Below are positions 28,301 to 43,300 of a stretch of DNA of 64,000 bases, one piece after another; within the stretch, counting starts at the first letter, position 1; each line of letters opens with the position of its first letter. The stretch lies in contig VWZW01005507.1 in the NCBI GenBank assembly GCA_013397115.1, positions 4,120,113-4,184,112 of the forward strand. Reading direction: 5' to 3'. The notes beneath the pieces are model-generated. The model saw only the letters and a list, made by a program, of their open reading frames with translations, had not been told where the DNA came from and made no database searches. Origin of the DNA: Edolisoma coerulescens (taxonomy: Eukaryota > Chordata > Aves > Passeriformes > Campephagidae). Made by a program: the position numbers and the translations under genes.

Positions 28301-31300
28301 CCCTGCTGTAACCCAGCTACTCATGGTTTTCTCAGTCCTTCCCACACCATCAGTATTTCTAGCAAAGCAACCATTAACCCAGATATGGTGTGTATTAGAA
28401 TGTGACAAGTACCAGCACCCTGAGTATAATTTTTCCTCAAGTGAAAAATTGGCAGTTACATCAACTTTTCACACTCCCCCAGATCATTCTGAAGCTAAAA
28501 AATGAGGGAGTTTACATAAAACTATATTGATTTCTTTTTTATCATAATAATTATTATAGTCAATTTCCAGCTCTCAAATCAAGGTACTGAAAAGCTCAGG
28601 GCCTGATTAAGTCAAGAGCAAAACTCCATCTGATAATCAAGTGTTTGAAAGGTACAACTCTTTCCTTTTGAAGCTTTAAAGGCCTACCTTGAAGATACTC
28701 CAGGTAACACCACCAGAATATCTTAAGAAAGCATACCTAAGAAACACAAATGACCCCACCATACTTGTTCCAGCTGGTGTGGTGTTCCTGAGCTTGAGGC
28801 TTGCCCTTACCTTGTGTTGAGTTTATCTTGCTGTGCTTTGATCTTCTCACCAGGGTGGCCACTGTGCATCAGCTGCCTGGCAATCTGGTTCACCACGGCC
28901 ACGCGGGATGCCTGGTTGTTCATTTCTGGCTCCAAGCTTTCAAACCTGGAGCGGGGGAAAACAAACAAACACAAGATCCCCCAGGCATTAGAGAATCTGA
29001 GCCACAGGCAAGCTGAGAGAGGTAGCTGGGGTAAAAAAACTTCCACCCAGTATTCCCCAAACTTCCTGGTAAAGGCATTCTCACCTGTGCTGGATCACTT
29101 CCAGGTCCTCCAGCTTCTCTGGAATCTGCATATTATTCAGCCACTTCTCCTTTTCGTCGATCCAAAGCTCACAAGCATCTGCCTCACTGAACATCTTATA
29201 CAGAGCGAGGGTATCCTGCAGGGCCTGTTTACGCAGCCGGGTCAGCTCAGCAACCTCTTTGTATCTCTCCTCGATTCCGGACAACCTGCCTTGCACATCT
29301 GGGGACTCCGCGTGCTCCTGTGGCAGGGCCTTGGCCTGCTCGTGAAGAGAGTCAATGGTCGGCCGGTAGCTTGCAATCTCCTCAGCCACATCTTTGTGTT
29401 TCTTGACCAAGGACTGAGTGGAATATTCATCGTGGCCAACATCATTGCTGGAGACAATCTTGAGGATGTCCAACATCCACGCATCAATATCGTCAGCATC
29501 AGCCTGGAACTGGTGAAGGAGAGAGGCTTCCTCCAGCCGCTTCTTCCTAATGGCAGATAACTGCTCCAGGTTAGCCCACTGCTCCCGGATATCCTTAATT
29601 CTTTCTCTGATCTTCTCAGACCCAAAATGCTCTTCCGCAATCATGTCTTCACCTTCTTTTATCGCCTGCTGAAAGTGGCCGCTGCGGCCACTCATCTCAT
29701 CCTCAAACGCCTTGTGTTTACTCAAGAGTCGGACGACACTGGTGAGGTCCTTCCCATAGTCATCAGATGACAGGATCTGTTCCTTCTCCCTGATCCAGCC
29801 CTCCTCTTCAGCCATTTCCCAGAAGAATTTCCAGAGGCGCCGGGACTCCTCGAGGCGTGCGCGGCGCTCGGCTGCGAGCTGGCAGAGCTCCTGGTAGCAG
29901 AACTCCATGTGAGCCACGCGGTCCCTGATCACCTGTGGGTCGCAGGGCTTGTAACCTGCTCGGACAGAGAACGAGTGTTACCACCTGGGCTCGCTCACTC
30001 CCATCCCCACACCTGGGGCCTACACAGAGCTCTGAACTCCTGTGTGTTCCAGCTACAAGGTTTACATGAAAGAATCCATAGTTAGTCTCATGAAAGTGAG
30101 TGGGAAGCGTTCAAGCTCCACCACACAATAACACAGATCAGAAAATACTATTCTTTCCAAAAAACAAAAAAACCCCAAAAGGAAAGATATTCATGACTGT
30201 TTCCAGCGGGACAAAATCCACTGAATTCAGATTTATACACAACTGCACAAAACAGACAACATTTACTCTGGTTAATGACACTGGGTTCTAGGGAATTGCT
30301 TCCTTTTAGGATAAATTGGGACACCATCAGAGTGGGTCCAACAATCTGTGTTGTTTGCATTAGGAACACAGCATGGGGAACCATGGTGACCTCTACAAAG
30401 CCACGGCAGCTGCTGCTGAGGAGCGTGACCTCCCATGCAAGGCACAATGCCACACTCAATTCCTGAGCAGGTTCCTGGACAAATGAATCATTGACACACT
30501 GAGTACAGAAGGAACAAATGGAGCTGGATTCTCTCATTCCGGTGGGGAATTCAGCTAACCTGTCTTGCAGAACTAATGAGTCTCACAGATAACCTCATAG
30601 GTAATTAAGACAAAAGGGTTATGTTGGGTGCTGGTTACCTTCTCCATCGGTTGCAAACTTCTGAGCAGAGGCATTGACCCCTCTCACTCTTTCAGCCTGA
30701 ATAGCAATGTCAGCTTCCACCAGAGCGTGTTTCTGCAGCAGGTCTTCAACTCCCAACAAATGTTTGCCGTAGTCTTGGGACAGCAGAAGCACCTGAACAA
30801 AATGAGAAAGACAAGTAAAACGGGCTGAAGGCCATAAGCTGTTTGCTTCTTTGGGACTCCAGACATGACACTGTTATCTGTTGGTACATAAGGTCAGAGA
30901 AACTCCAGGCCCATAAAGACAGCAATTCCAAATGTAGAGACATGGCTGATACAAATTTGAGCCAGTATTTTTGAAATCACTGGAAACCATGAAGAATTTG
31001 ACTGCTCTTTAATGAGTTTTCAGTCTAGGATGCTGAGAGGCTGAGTTAGCTCAGCAGGGCCAAGGAGCAGCACTCAGCCCAGGTGCTGTGAGCTCCTGCT
31101 GAGTGACACACAGCTTTCTTTCCTCCAACAGCTTCCAAGTTCTGCTGGCTGATGGACAAGTCGTGGTCCTTCCCCTTCCCAGATCCCAGGAGAACAGACA
31201 GGAAGAAATTCAAGCTTTTTAAAGCAGAGAGGTGAAAAGGTGACTTGTTCCCCATGTAAATCATGATGGAGAGAGATTACTTAACTCCCTTTCACCAAAT

Positions 31301-34300
31301 CTGTCATCTTTACCCAAGCACTGCGACCAAAACCTCTGGGCCTTATGAGACAGACACGAAGCTGGAAAGTAGCTTTTTATAGGAGTGAACTTGTTCTTTT
31401 TCCTTGTTTTTAATCTTTATTGTTAACAAATCATCGTAAGGAATTTGTTCACTGCTCTTGAATGTGGATCTTCTGGGTCTGTCTACTAAATCAGAGGGAC
31501 AAAATGAATCTTAAAACTTGACAGAAAAGGACGTGTACACCTCTGAGGAATATTTGGTCTGCGTTCTCAAAGGGCTTCCACCCACCTTCATCTCGTCCAT
31601 CCAGTCCATAATGTACAGCATTTCCTGGAAAATCTTCTGCAGCCCAAGGTTCATCTCCAGCCGCTGTCTCCGTGCCCGGAGCAGCTCCAGGAGATACTCC
31701 CACAGGCGGATAACATTGTCCTTCCTCGCAGTGATGCGTTTGATGTCGTGGTAGTTTTCAGTCTCAAGCTCCTTGGCCACCGCCACCACGGCCTGGACCC
31801 GCTCCTCGTACGCCGCGATGTCCGTCTCGATGGCCTCGTGCTTCTTCGTGGCAGCCTCCACTGCTGGGAGGTCAAAGCCAAAATTGTCCTGCAAAGACAG
31901 AGGCACTTCTTCAGGAACGGCTGCTGAGGACACAAGTCCCACTGCTCAACCTCTGCCATCAGTTCTGACTCAGCAAAACACACTTCTTAGCAAATCTGGG
32001 ATCTCAAAATGCTCCCAAGAGTCTTCTTTAATAAAATAAGAGATATCTCTGTAATAATGAACCACTGATAAAATCAGAGATATCATTCACTGCCTTTGGG
32101 GGAAGAATCACAGGGCCATCAGGATTAGGCTGGGGCTAATCTAATATTAACATCTCTAATATTAGACAATAAAATTAATTCCTGGGCTAATTTCACTGAA
32201 CTCACCAAAATATTCAGATAAAGAAAATCTTGACTGTGGGTAGTTATTTCCTCATCAAATCTCCTGACCACAGGCTGGTAGGTTCAATGAAGGGAATCCC
32301 AAATGTATAAAGGAGAGGATGTACAGTACATATACATACAGAGTAACTAAATACAATAAATAAATATACACATACATAGATGCAGTAAAATATGAGGCAC
32401 GGGGAAGAAAATGTTCTCCTTGCAAGAACTACATCCTGTAATTACTCATGGGAACCATTTTAGTCACCCAGACAATTTCTGAGAGCAGCACCTGAGAAAC
32501 GAGACGTTGATTTTCACTCAGCCAAGTTTCTCTCATAGCTGCCTTGCGATCGAATCTCCGTGCAAGTTGTTCCAGTTTCTCTTGTCTGATGAGCTCATTT
32601 CGCAGTGCCAGTTCTCTTTCATGTTCAGCTTTTTCCAGTCTTTCCCAGGCCTGAAGACGTGGAGGAAAAACACACAGCTTCTAAACATACATTCTTATAA
32701 GATTATGATAAATCCCATCTCCTTTGCATGAAATCAGGGCTGAAGTCACTACAGGCAACTTTCAAACTGGCTCAATTATTTATAAGCCAATCAATCCAGT
32801 TTGCACTGGCTGGCCCTACACCTTGTTTGCTAATATAAGCACATGACTTAAAATCTGGTCTCAATTTAGTCAGTCGTTTTGTGAGCAAGTTGTTTACCTC
32901 AGACGCATTTTCTCTGGTCCTTTCTTACATCCCTTCCCAACAAAGCCTAAGGAAACCAGCTGGCTTGAATGTGTAAGAAAGCGTTTGTTTAAAAAAATAA
33001 AATCTCCTGAGTGCTACTCCCAAACAAGCAGATTCTATCTTCCTCCTTTAGGAAATGGGAATTAGAGATTCATGGCCTGTCACCTCTAAAATCAACATAC
33101 AATTGTTATTCTTTATTACACTTTGGAAAATAAAACAGCTGCAGAATTTGGTTACTTCTGGTGCTTACAGGTCCTTTTTTCCCCCAGGCCAGAAGTTATT
33201 CACATGCATGACACCAACATTACAAAAATCAGAAGTCTTAGAAGCATGTTGAAAGTCAGCTAATCACCCTTCAGATCTTCTTACAGACAAAAAAAATGCC
33301 CTCAATTAAACACAAACTAAATCTAAATTCAAACAGATGTGAAACTGCCTGAAACACAACCATTTTGGGCATTCCTCCTGCAACCAGGAGAGCTGAGCAG
33401 TTTGCTGCTCCCTGAGATGAGGCCACAGACACCCACAACAGCTGGTCTGGGAATGCCAAGCATGATCAAACACAAAGGAGGAAGCTGCCAGGCTGAAGCT
33501 GTTTGTTATCCCTGAGAGAGCCTGTCAGCTCTGCTGTGCCCAGCCCTGCCCTGCCCTGCCCTGTCAGCTGCAGCAGCAAAGAACAGGCTGCAGGACCCCA
33601 GAGGGATCCACAATGCCCAGGCAGGGCACTGGGAGGCGAAGGGGAGGGCACAGCACCTACTGCTGCTGCCTTCTGTCACTTCCCTCCAACAGCCAGGACC
33701 ATGAGGGGCAAGGCAGAGCTGGCAGCCCCAGGAGCAGAAGCTCCCACAGATGCTCAGGACACCCAGGGCCTGGCTCAGGGCACTGAGTCCGAGCTATAGG
33801 AAGAGGTCACCCCTCCTCACCCATCCCTTACAGCCCCCACATCAAGGCTGGAGATCACAAATGTTTTTCTGCCCAGTTCTCTGAGAGAAAACAGCACTCT
33901 CTCGAGTCACGAGGGAGGAGCTGCTCGGTTTACCTTGTTAATGTCAGAGATGAGTTTGCCCTCCCTCGGCATGTACACTTTCTGATTGTTGGCTCTCATT
34001 TTGCTTTGGATGGTAAAAAGCAGCACTTCCAGGTTTCCTTTTTCTGTAAATCTAAACAGAATTTTTCAAGATAATTGAGTTACAGTCGAACTTTCATTAC
34101 TGCTAAGGTATAATCATAGAATAATGGACTGACAGAATGGTTTGGGTTGGAAAGGACCTTAAAACCCATCCAGTCACACCCCCTGCCAGGGCAGGAACAC
34201 CTTCCACTGTCCCAGGTTGCTCCCAGCCCTGTCCCACCCAGATTGGAACTCTTCCAGGGATGGGGCAACCACAGTTTCTCTGGGCAACCTGTGCCAGGGC

Positions 34301-37300
34301 CTCACCACCCTCACAGAGAAGCACTTCTATAAAATATTGAATATAGTCAACTACAATAAACTATAATAAAGCACTCGTTTTAAATGTTGACATGACGAAT
34401 GGGGCATTCACATAAACACCTCCATTTTGTGTGGAAGCTGGGAGCAATGGAAATAGCCCACACTTCCCCTGGAGCCAGTTGGGGCAGACAGCAAAAGCAA
34501 CTTCACAGAAGTCAGCTGTCTGAGTGTTTGGATTTAAACCCCTTGGGGGACAGGAAAAGGCATTTTTTTTATTCCAGTACGTGCACTGTCCTAGTTTACT
34601 CCATCAGCACAAGAAATGGAAGTTTTATTTAAAGCCCACTGCAGTCAATAAGCTCTTCCCACTGTTTTCCCTGCGTTGTACGCCTGGGAAATAAACAAAC
34701 TCCATGGACATTAGGAAATAGTCTGTAATTTTAGAAGATGTCTGGATCCTGTGTAATGTTTTGGGTTGTGATTATTATCCATTAGAACTTGTATTAGACA
34801 AAAATAATAAACAGATTTGATATCACAATGCTAAAAGAGGCTTTCCAGAAATAAGTTGCCCAGTTTTGCTTGTATCAGTTTGAGTAAGCAGAGCTGTTTG
34901 ACAAAGCCAGACACGCTTCCTCTTCATGTTGGATAAGCAGTAGGGATCTTTTAATAGCAGCGTTTTGGTATTATCCACTGCTACAAAGAGCACAAGTGGT
35001 GACATTACTGTACTACCACAGTATGCTATTACCACTCATATGATAAGACAGGCATCCCAGGGCAGGGACAGCTTCCAGGACTCTCAGATCCTTTTCTCAT
35101 TGCTCTTGTTATTATTGGCACATTGAACAGCACAAAGCAAACTGGCCCCAAGTAATATCGACAAGTGCCAATCAGGAATATGAGAACTGGACTTGTTCAG
35201 GAAAATGAATTCTTAAGCCACAATTAAAATAACTTGGATGTGTTTGTTTTTAAAAAATCAATGAGTGACTAAGCCAAACAAGACCACTGACTGTTGTGTT
35301 AAGCTGAGATTAAACTCACTTGGGTGGTTTCTCCACTGTGCGGTAAGTGTTGAACGCCTGCAGCTGCTGCTGCACCCCAACCAGGGAGTTGGCAAATTTG
35401 CGATTGTTGAGGATGATAATGGTTTGCTCAATCCACTCCAGCAGGTCAGAAGCCAGGGACTCGTATTTTTCTATCATTTTCTCTGTTTCAATGGCATTGT
35501 CAAGCACCTGCAACAGCAGCGCAACACATATGAGTCACAAGGGCAGTGCTCTTTCAGTCATTTAAATCCAACAGGCCACATAAAAGGAACTGCTGGGAGA
35601 CTTGAGTTGTGAATCAGAGCACTCACTGCCGGGATCTCTGAGGAATGAGAGCTTGGTATTTTTCAGCCCTGAATTCCCAAGATCCCACAGCAATAGTGGG
35701 GCAGAGCTGAGGCTCATACAAGGATTCACGTTCAGTCTGCCAGCTGTAAGGACGGGGGCAATGTTGCCAAAGGACAGAGAATGACTCCACATGTTTTAAA
35801 TGAGGGACTTTTCCAGAGGAAACAGAGGGCCCAGAGGGTGAGGAGCAGTTAATGAGAAAGGAAAAGCAGCCATGATGCAAAATCAACAAGCAAAAATAAA
35901 ACACCAGCCAACTGTTTTCTAATGTGAGGCAGATGGAAACTAACTCCTCCTCACGGTCACATGGGAATATTTAACATTCAAAACACGTTCAAAAGTAAAA
36001 AAATAAAAATTACCACAGAGTGGACTCTTAAAAAACTAACAACCAAGAGGAAAAAGAAAATCAGGAATATTTCACCTGCTTTGTAAAACTTTATAATTTA
36101 AACTTGCAAACCTTTCCGATACGTTTTCCTTCAACAGCCAAAGCTTTCATCTTGGAGAAGTAGTGGTAATATGTCACCACATAGGTGATGATTGACTTTT
36201 CATCAGGGTGATCAACACTGATATCTGCAAACCAAACAAGAGTTATCTCAGCAGGCTGAGGGTGCAGGGGTTACACCAACAGAGCTCAGAGTGCAGCAAA
36301 GATGTGTTTGGAAGTCAGAGATGGGTTCAGTGGCAGTTCAGCCCCTAAGGTTTGTGTCCTAAGCAGCTTTGCACTGGTTCTGGCAGTAGTGTGGACTGGG
36401 CCTAAACCTTGGGGCCGTTGGGCTTCACAGTCAAGTTCCAGACTTTGCCACGGCTTGTGCACAACCAAATAACTCCTCTGGTGTCTGTGAGTTGACACGA
36501 CTACTGTTAATTGACAACTTCAGTGCTGTGCCAGCATTTGGAGAGAGGAATTCAAACCTATGTCTGTCCAGGTGAATCTGAGAGATACAGGTGGAAAACA
36601 AAATATTTCCTTTCCTGCAGCAATTCTGAGGCACTGGAAAACAAGCAAGAAGAAACTTGCCCAAACACATCACTCCTGCCCCTGTGACACAAAAGGCTCT
36701 TGCCCCAAGCACTGTGAGCACACACACTCCCATAGAAGCACGGGCTGAAGCTTTTCTGCTTCTCAGAACACATCAGAAGGAAGTCTCTGACTGGAATGAC
36801 TTTATGAATACATGGCCAGGCCAACAAACTTGTCAGATGGCAGTAAATAAACACAGGATTAAGGCCTCTTGTGCTACTGCTGCTCACTTCGCTGCTGAAG
36901 ACATCTCACATTCTCTCCCTCCCTCTCTGCCTGTATCACCAGGTGAGTCAGCAGCATCCAGCTGCTCTTGGACACAAAAAGCTGTCACAGAGATGTGCTC
37001 TGACATGGAGGGGTGGGAGGAAAGAGCCCTTAAGTGCTGAAACTGCTGGAATTCTTACCCTCAGGGTCCAGGAGCTTGGTAAGACCAAGGTGCTGCTCTG
37101 CAAGGTTAAAAGCATTCTGCAGATTGTAGTGTGCATTTGATTTCTTCAGCTTGTCAAAATCAATCAGATCAGGCCTAGACAGGATGGAAAATTCTTTAGA
37201 TTTCCCAAAGCACAGCGCAGCCACCCTCAAATGAAGTAAAATCTCCAGCCCTCAGAAAACCTGGCCAAGGCTTCACGTGCCCCACGCATTTCCCAGCAGT

Positions 37301-40300
37301 GTTAAAGGAATGAAGCAATGCCCAGCACATGGCACAGCAGGACCTGGCCATGGGAGAGAACAGGGGAGAGCTTAACAGCAGGGAAGGTGACCCTGGAGAA
37401 GAGGAGAACAAAGTTATGGTCACGAGTCTCTCCTCACGCCCATGGAAGCGTGCAATCCATCTGGATAACTCTCCCTGAGCTTGCCATGAGCAGCATCCCC
37501 AGCCATGGCAGCCTGGCACCACATCTGGCCATCCTTGGGCAGGGATTTCCTTCCCCTACAGGCTGCTCTGGGTGTGCTTCCCCACTCCTGCCCCCGAATT
37601 CCAGACCTGGGCATGGGTTACTCACTGCGATACAAGAACCAAACCAAACCCAAATAATCACAGGTGTAATTTATTCCCTTGAAACCAAACACAACCCATT
37701 TTGACTTGTGGTGTGAGAAGCTGCTGCCCAGCTGAGCTCACAATGACCACAAGAGCTGTAAAGCTCAAAACAAGGCAAGTTGCTGTAAAACTCTCAGCAA
37801 CTCCTCAACTTCCTGCTCTTCATGGATTTTTAAAATCAAGCTGCAAGGTAGCTGCAAAACCAGGGCAGACACTGAGCCACACATACCTGTGCTTATGGAT
37901 CAGTGCATTGAATGCCATCCCATCCCTCCAGCTTGTTGTAAAGTTGTGGATATTGACATTGGGGTACCTGCAGAACAAAAACCAAGGAGAGCGCAATCAA
38001 TACAGCACCCCCAGTGCAGCTCTGCACACTCTGGCACCAAAAGCCAGAGCAGGCAGACATTAGGTTTCCCTTGAAATTGCCATTATTTCTTCAGAACTGG
38101 GTGAAAAAGAGTCAGCCTATTACTATATATATTCATGGATTATCAGATTGGTGTGTTTATCACCCAGCATTAATACCATAAATTCAGACTTTTCTGACTG
38201 GTAAACATCAACTCACTTCTCTTGAATTCCCTCTCTCTGAATCCACTTAAGAAGAGATATGTTTGCCCATTTAAAATTATTTCAACAAAAACTCAAAATG
38301 CTGTAAGAGCTTTAGAGATAATCACTTAATCTACACTCACCCAGCTGTTTTCATCTGGCACCACAAAAGCAAAGCATCTTTAGCAGATTTCTTCTCTTTG
38401 TTGTCCTCAGTTTCAACGCTGATATCTTGGATCTAAAATTAACATAGAAGATTTCAATATTTCTCCGAGAAAACACATGGCCTTTTTTGAAAAAATGAAA
38501 GGAATGCTGGGAAACACCAAAATTAAAGCTACTAAATGTTTATTACTATGCTATTTATTACGAGTTATATATTTTTTATATGGATTTATTATTCTTTCTG
38601 CAAAAGGGCTTCCCAGCTGTTTTTAACTGAGGGCAAAGAGCAATATGCAACTCGCTGGAAAACAAGAAATCTCAAGCCTTAGCTGGGACACTAAAATAAT
38701 TCCTGTGTGCACCCTTAATCCATGTCAGTGCCAAGTCAACCAGGTTATGGATAACCAGCATGGAGATGGAGAGCAGCCGAGGGCAGCATGTCTTCCTGGC
38801 TCTAGTGTAGAGACTGGAGCTTCACATTTATTTGTGATTTAGAAATAAAGCCATAAGAATTTCCCCACAGGAAACTCCCACCACAGGTCAGCAGCACCAT
38901 GGAGACTGATTTATCCTGACAGGTTCCCAAGCACTTCTCCCTCCCATCAGCTGGGAGCACCTGGGAGCACTCTGCTCCTAAAACACACAGTGAAGTATGT
39001 TACAAACAGGCATGGAAAGCTCATCCATGTATCTGCGTGCACACAACCCTACCTGGAATCTCAGGATAATAGTCCAAATAAGGCCAAGTGTCAGCCTGTG
39101 ATTCCCATCCACAATATCATGAGATCCCATGTTTTCTAGGTGCACTCGTTGCTCTTTCAGGAACTGGAGGGCTTTGTCCACGTTCTCCAGGCAGTGGATG
39201 CGCATCCTTCCTTTGGTTGGTTTAGGCTAGAAGGTAAAAGGAAGAATAAAAACATTTATTACTGTAGGTGGGAGGTGAAAAGCCAAAGAGCTTTAGACTC
39301 CTCAGTTCTGGCTGGTGCATCATCACTCCCAGGCAGCAACGTCACATTTCTTCCTCAAATTCCAGGGACAAAACCACTTCTTGCATCTTCCAGCCCATTT
39401 TCACTGGGATAATGGTAGCACGTGGTCAAAACCATGGTGAAAAAACCAATACCCTGGACCTGAGCTGGACACACAGGCCCAATTTCATTTGCCATTCAAA
39501 GAATTTGTCCTGTTTACTTCCCTTATGTTTCCTCTCTAGGATATTCACTCACAAGCTCAGATTTGAACCGCAAGCTAGTCAGTAAAACTCCTCAAGAAGG
39601 AAGTGGCATTGCTTTTCTTTGGTCAGTAAATCGGATAAATTGTAAGAAAATAACAGAGATTGATTACAAAGTTTTTTTCACAGGAAAAAAACACTAATTA
39701 AAAAATCAGCTACACCAACATAACACACATTATATGAAGGCCCAGTGCAACTGCAAAAAAGCAATGAATGTGTTATCAGCATGCAGAATTCTGCCGTAAA
39801 ACTGAATAAAATTAAAGGAACTTTGCTGTGCAGATAAGGATTACAGCTGAATAGCCTGTTCAGTGTTCACTGGGATGTCACCAAAGGTACTCAGCCAAAC
39901 AACTAATTGCCATAATTTCCTTGTTTTCTGCAATGAATGTAATTAACTGGCGATGGAAATAGCTCAGGCAATATCCTTGCCCCAGCCTGCATTCAAGGGG
40001 AAGAGTTTCAGCCAGTTCCATGGTACAGTCCCTGGAAACACAGCCTGTGCCACAGGGGATGGTGGAGAGGGAAGATGCCCTTTGGGACACGCAAACCCTG
40101 AGTCCAGCTTCAGCCTCAGTCAGCCTGGGTCTGTTGTCCTCCTGAGGCTGGGGAATGATACAGAGTTAACCCACAGCTCCCAGCAAGGGGGAGAATTTCC
40201 AGGAGCCTCCCACTGCTTTGGTGTATAAAAGTTCCCCCAAAGAGGCCCAAATTGCCCATGGATGCACATCCCATCCGTCCCAAACGCTGCCAGTGCAAAG

Positions 40301-43300
40301 AGCCACAGCCGGAGCAGGAACGGGAGGGAGCTGTATGTTTGGCCGAAGCCAGTCAGAGACCCCTCACCCAGCAGGGACAATCCGGGATCCAGCCTTTAGC
40401 TGGCACCATCAATTACCAAGAGTGTGGAAAGCTGGACCTAAGGCTTGGCTGAACCTTGCAAAACGCAGGTAGGAGGCTGTTCCAGGGCAGGAGGGAAGGT
40501 GGAGGCCCGGCTGCACCCCAGCTCCGGCCCACGGCTTGTCCCAGCCACGGCCACACCTGGAGCCCTGGAGCAGCTTCCCAGGCCTGCTCACCTGCACAAG
40601 GACGTTCCCAAGGCTCAGGAATGACTGGGACTGCGGCCGTTTCTCAGCAGCAGTGGCAGAGCCCAACCTGTCCCCTCTGCCTTAACACAGCCCTTCCCAC
40701 TGCCCAAAGCACTGCCTCTATTGCCTCAAACTACTGAGCAGAAAAGGATTTGAAAAGCTCCTTTTGTGCTCCCAGAACCTCCTGTACCACGGTGACAGAG
40801 CCAAAACTATTCACCAGAGATGTTTTATGTAGAGGAAGAGGCGTCTGAGTCTGGTTTGTGGAAGGTGTGGCTGTGCTTGCCACACTCCCCTGCATAGCCT
40901 CGGGATGAGGCATAGTGAGACATATCTTGCACATTTATTGGGCTAATGCAAATCCAGACACCGAGTGCAGGGAAAGCGAGTACCAAACCCAGAGTCTTCA
41001 CACGCACATTACAGGAAAACTGGTTCTACACCAAAACCCTTCCTCTTTTCCAAGAGAAGATGTGACAGGACTCACTACAGAGAACGTGCTTAAGTGATTT
41101 GACCTTTGAGCATCCAGGAATTGTAAGGAATTTACTAATCCTTAATTTAGTTATGGAAGAAACTGAGCTAAATGCTTAATCTTAGGCCGAAAACAATTCC
41201 CAGCTTTATTTTTCTGTTAGGCACGAGCTGGTTAACAGTGTGTGCAAACCAAATTACAACTGTCTTTTCATGCTGGCTGGATTCTTTCCCACTGTGCTCA
41301 GTGACAGCATTGCATGCTCTCAGTTTCCTCCCAAACACTGCCGTGCAGAGGACATTATGCTGTAAGGCCTGGACTGAACATTAGGATTAGGAATCAAGCT
41401 GAGCAAGGTCAGGAAGATGTAGGTATTGCCCCTATTGGATGCTCTCGTTTTGAATTTTTCCAACACACCTCCAAGGACTGTGGGTTTTCATCAACAAAAA
41501 TCACAACAGGTATCGGAAAATGCAGGGTTTGTGTAATCGAAGCGAGAGGGCAAAGAGCAGCCCTGCTTCCCTGATTGGCACCTGAAATCCTGGACTCTGC
41601 TCCCCAGGCTCCAGCTCCAGAATCTGAATTCCAGTTTCAAAGGAGAGGAAACAATTCCTGTTTGTTCCACTGCACCAGTAAACACACCATGTTTATGGGA
41701 TACTTATCTATGCTAGTTTCTGCTTTTGATGTTTCTTGTCTTGGTTTTAAGCCTTCTGAGTAAGACCTGCCTTTAGATTTCCCTGGGGGGAGCATGGAGT
41801 TGCCAGAACCTACCTAATATTGACTAAAATAAATTCCAAAAAACTGAAGAACAACAGCAAATAGATGCTGTGTGGCAATCCTTCTGGAATATTTTTGGTC
41901 TGTGTAAGATCCTCCTGGAATACTTTTGGTGCGTGTAATTGTCTCAAGGTTTAGTGCATTGCGTTTACTCTTGTTTGCAGAGGAAGGTGTGGTGGAATGC
42001 ACTGTTCAAACACAGCCTGCTGTCCTCCAGCCTGAGATAAGGAAGCTACAAAAAGAATGTGTGGTGGTGCAGGCAGCTGCCAATGCCAGACACAAACGAT
42101 GATGCAAGTGCAGCTCCATGGAGGCTCCTGCCCTCTCCCTACCCCGCAGCTGCCTCAACCCTGTTTGCATTTTCCAAAACCTGGAGTGAAAAATGTAAAT
42201 GAACGGCGCAGCCAGAGTCATGGGACTGCTCTGAGCTTCCTATTTGCTGCTGAAAGTCAAGTCTTGGCAGGCAGACAGGCAGACTTAACCAGAGGTGACA
42301 CAGTTGGTGTGTCAGCCCTCAGATAATGGGGCATGTTGGTCTCAACTATCCCTGTGTGAGGAATACCTGCTACCTGCAGTGAGCACATCAAACCCAACAC
42401 GTCGCTGAGGTGAGCAGTCTGGCAGAGACAGAGAGGGGCTCTGAGCAAACTGCAGCTGATGAACACCAGGATCTGTTACCCCACCCACACAGGCACTTCT
42501 GTGCACGTCACAGCTCCCTTGCCCTCCCAGATGCACTCAGAAAGCTCCTCGCCTGCCTCGCGCACACACACACTACACTGGGCCATATGTTCCACTCATT
42601 AACCAGAGTCTTAAGCCATGGAGCTCCACTAATAGGAGAGCTTGATGACAAGTGATTACCCAGCCCCCTGCAGCCTTGGGTCTTAGCTAAAGACCCGTAT
42701 TTCTTTGAAAAGATTGCTCTAAACTAGGCAGTTAAGAGCATCGCCATCATTTAAGGAACTGAAGGAGAAGCTGATACCCAGCCATTTCCTGGCACCCAGT
42801 TCTCCTCTTGTGTCGCAGCATTTTTCACTACAAGGACCTTCTTACTTACCACTCCTTGTGCTGGTACCAAGGGGGTGCCTCAGCACACCCAAAGAAAGAA
42901 TTTGACCCATTTATTTAAATTGATTTTAGATATTCCCCTACCCAAAGAAAGCCCAAGCCTTATCTATCTGAGTAAAATCAAGTACACTCAGGGACATTCC
43001 TGAGCAGTGGAGTGCAACGAACACCACAGCTCCAGCTGCTCCCAGGGTGGCGTGGCCCTCTCCAAGTGCTGTCCTGCACACCCCTGGCACGCTCTGGGAA
43101 GGGAGCAGGGATGTGCCAGGCCTGCACCCCTGCACCAGTGCAGGGCTTGTTAGCAGAGAAATGGGCCACTGCCCACAAGGCCCAGGAACGTCCTCCGGCA
43201 CATCTAACTCATCACCACCAAGGGATCTAAGGGGCTCAGGAACATTTTGTGCTCTGTGCCTGTCAGATTTGGGAGCAGGGAACATGCTGCTGGAAGCACT

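Noticed and set aside
28814..29560. 248-residue plus-strand open frame opposite exons 14-15
   Set aside because: It is an antisense shadow of the 871-nt exon 14, continuing through a short intron. No recognisable domain.
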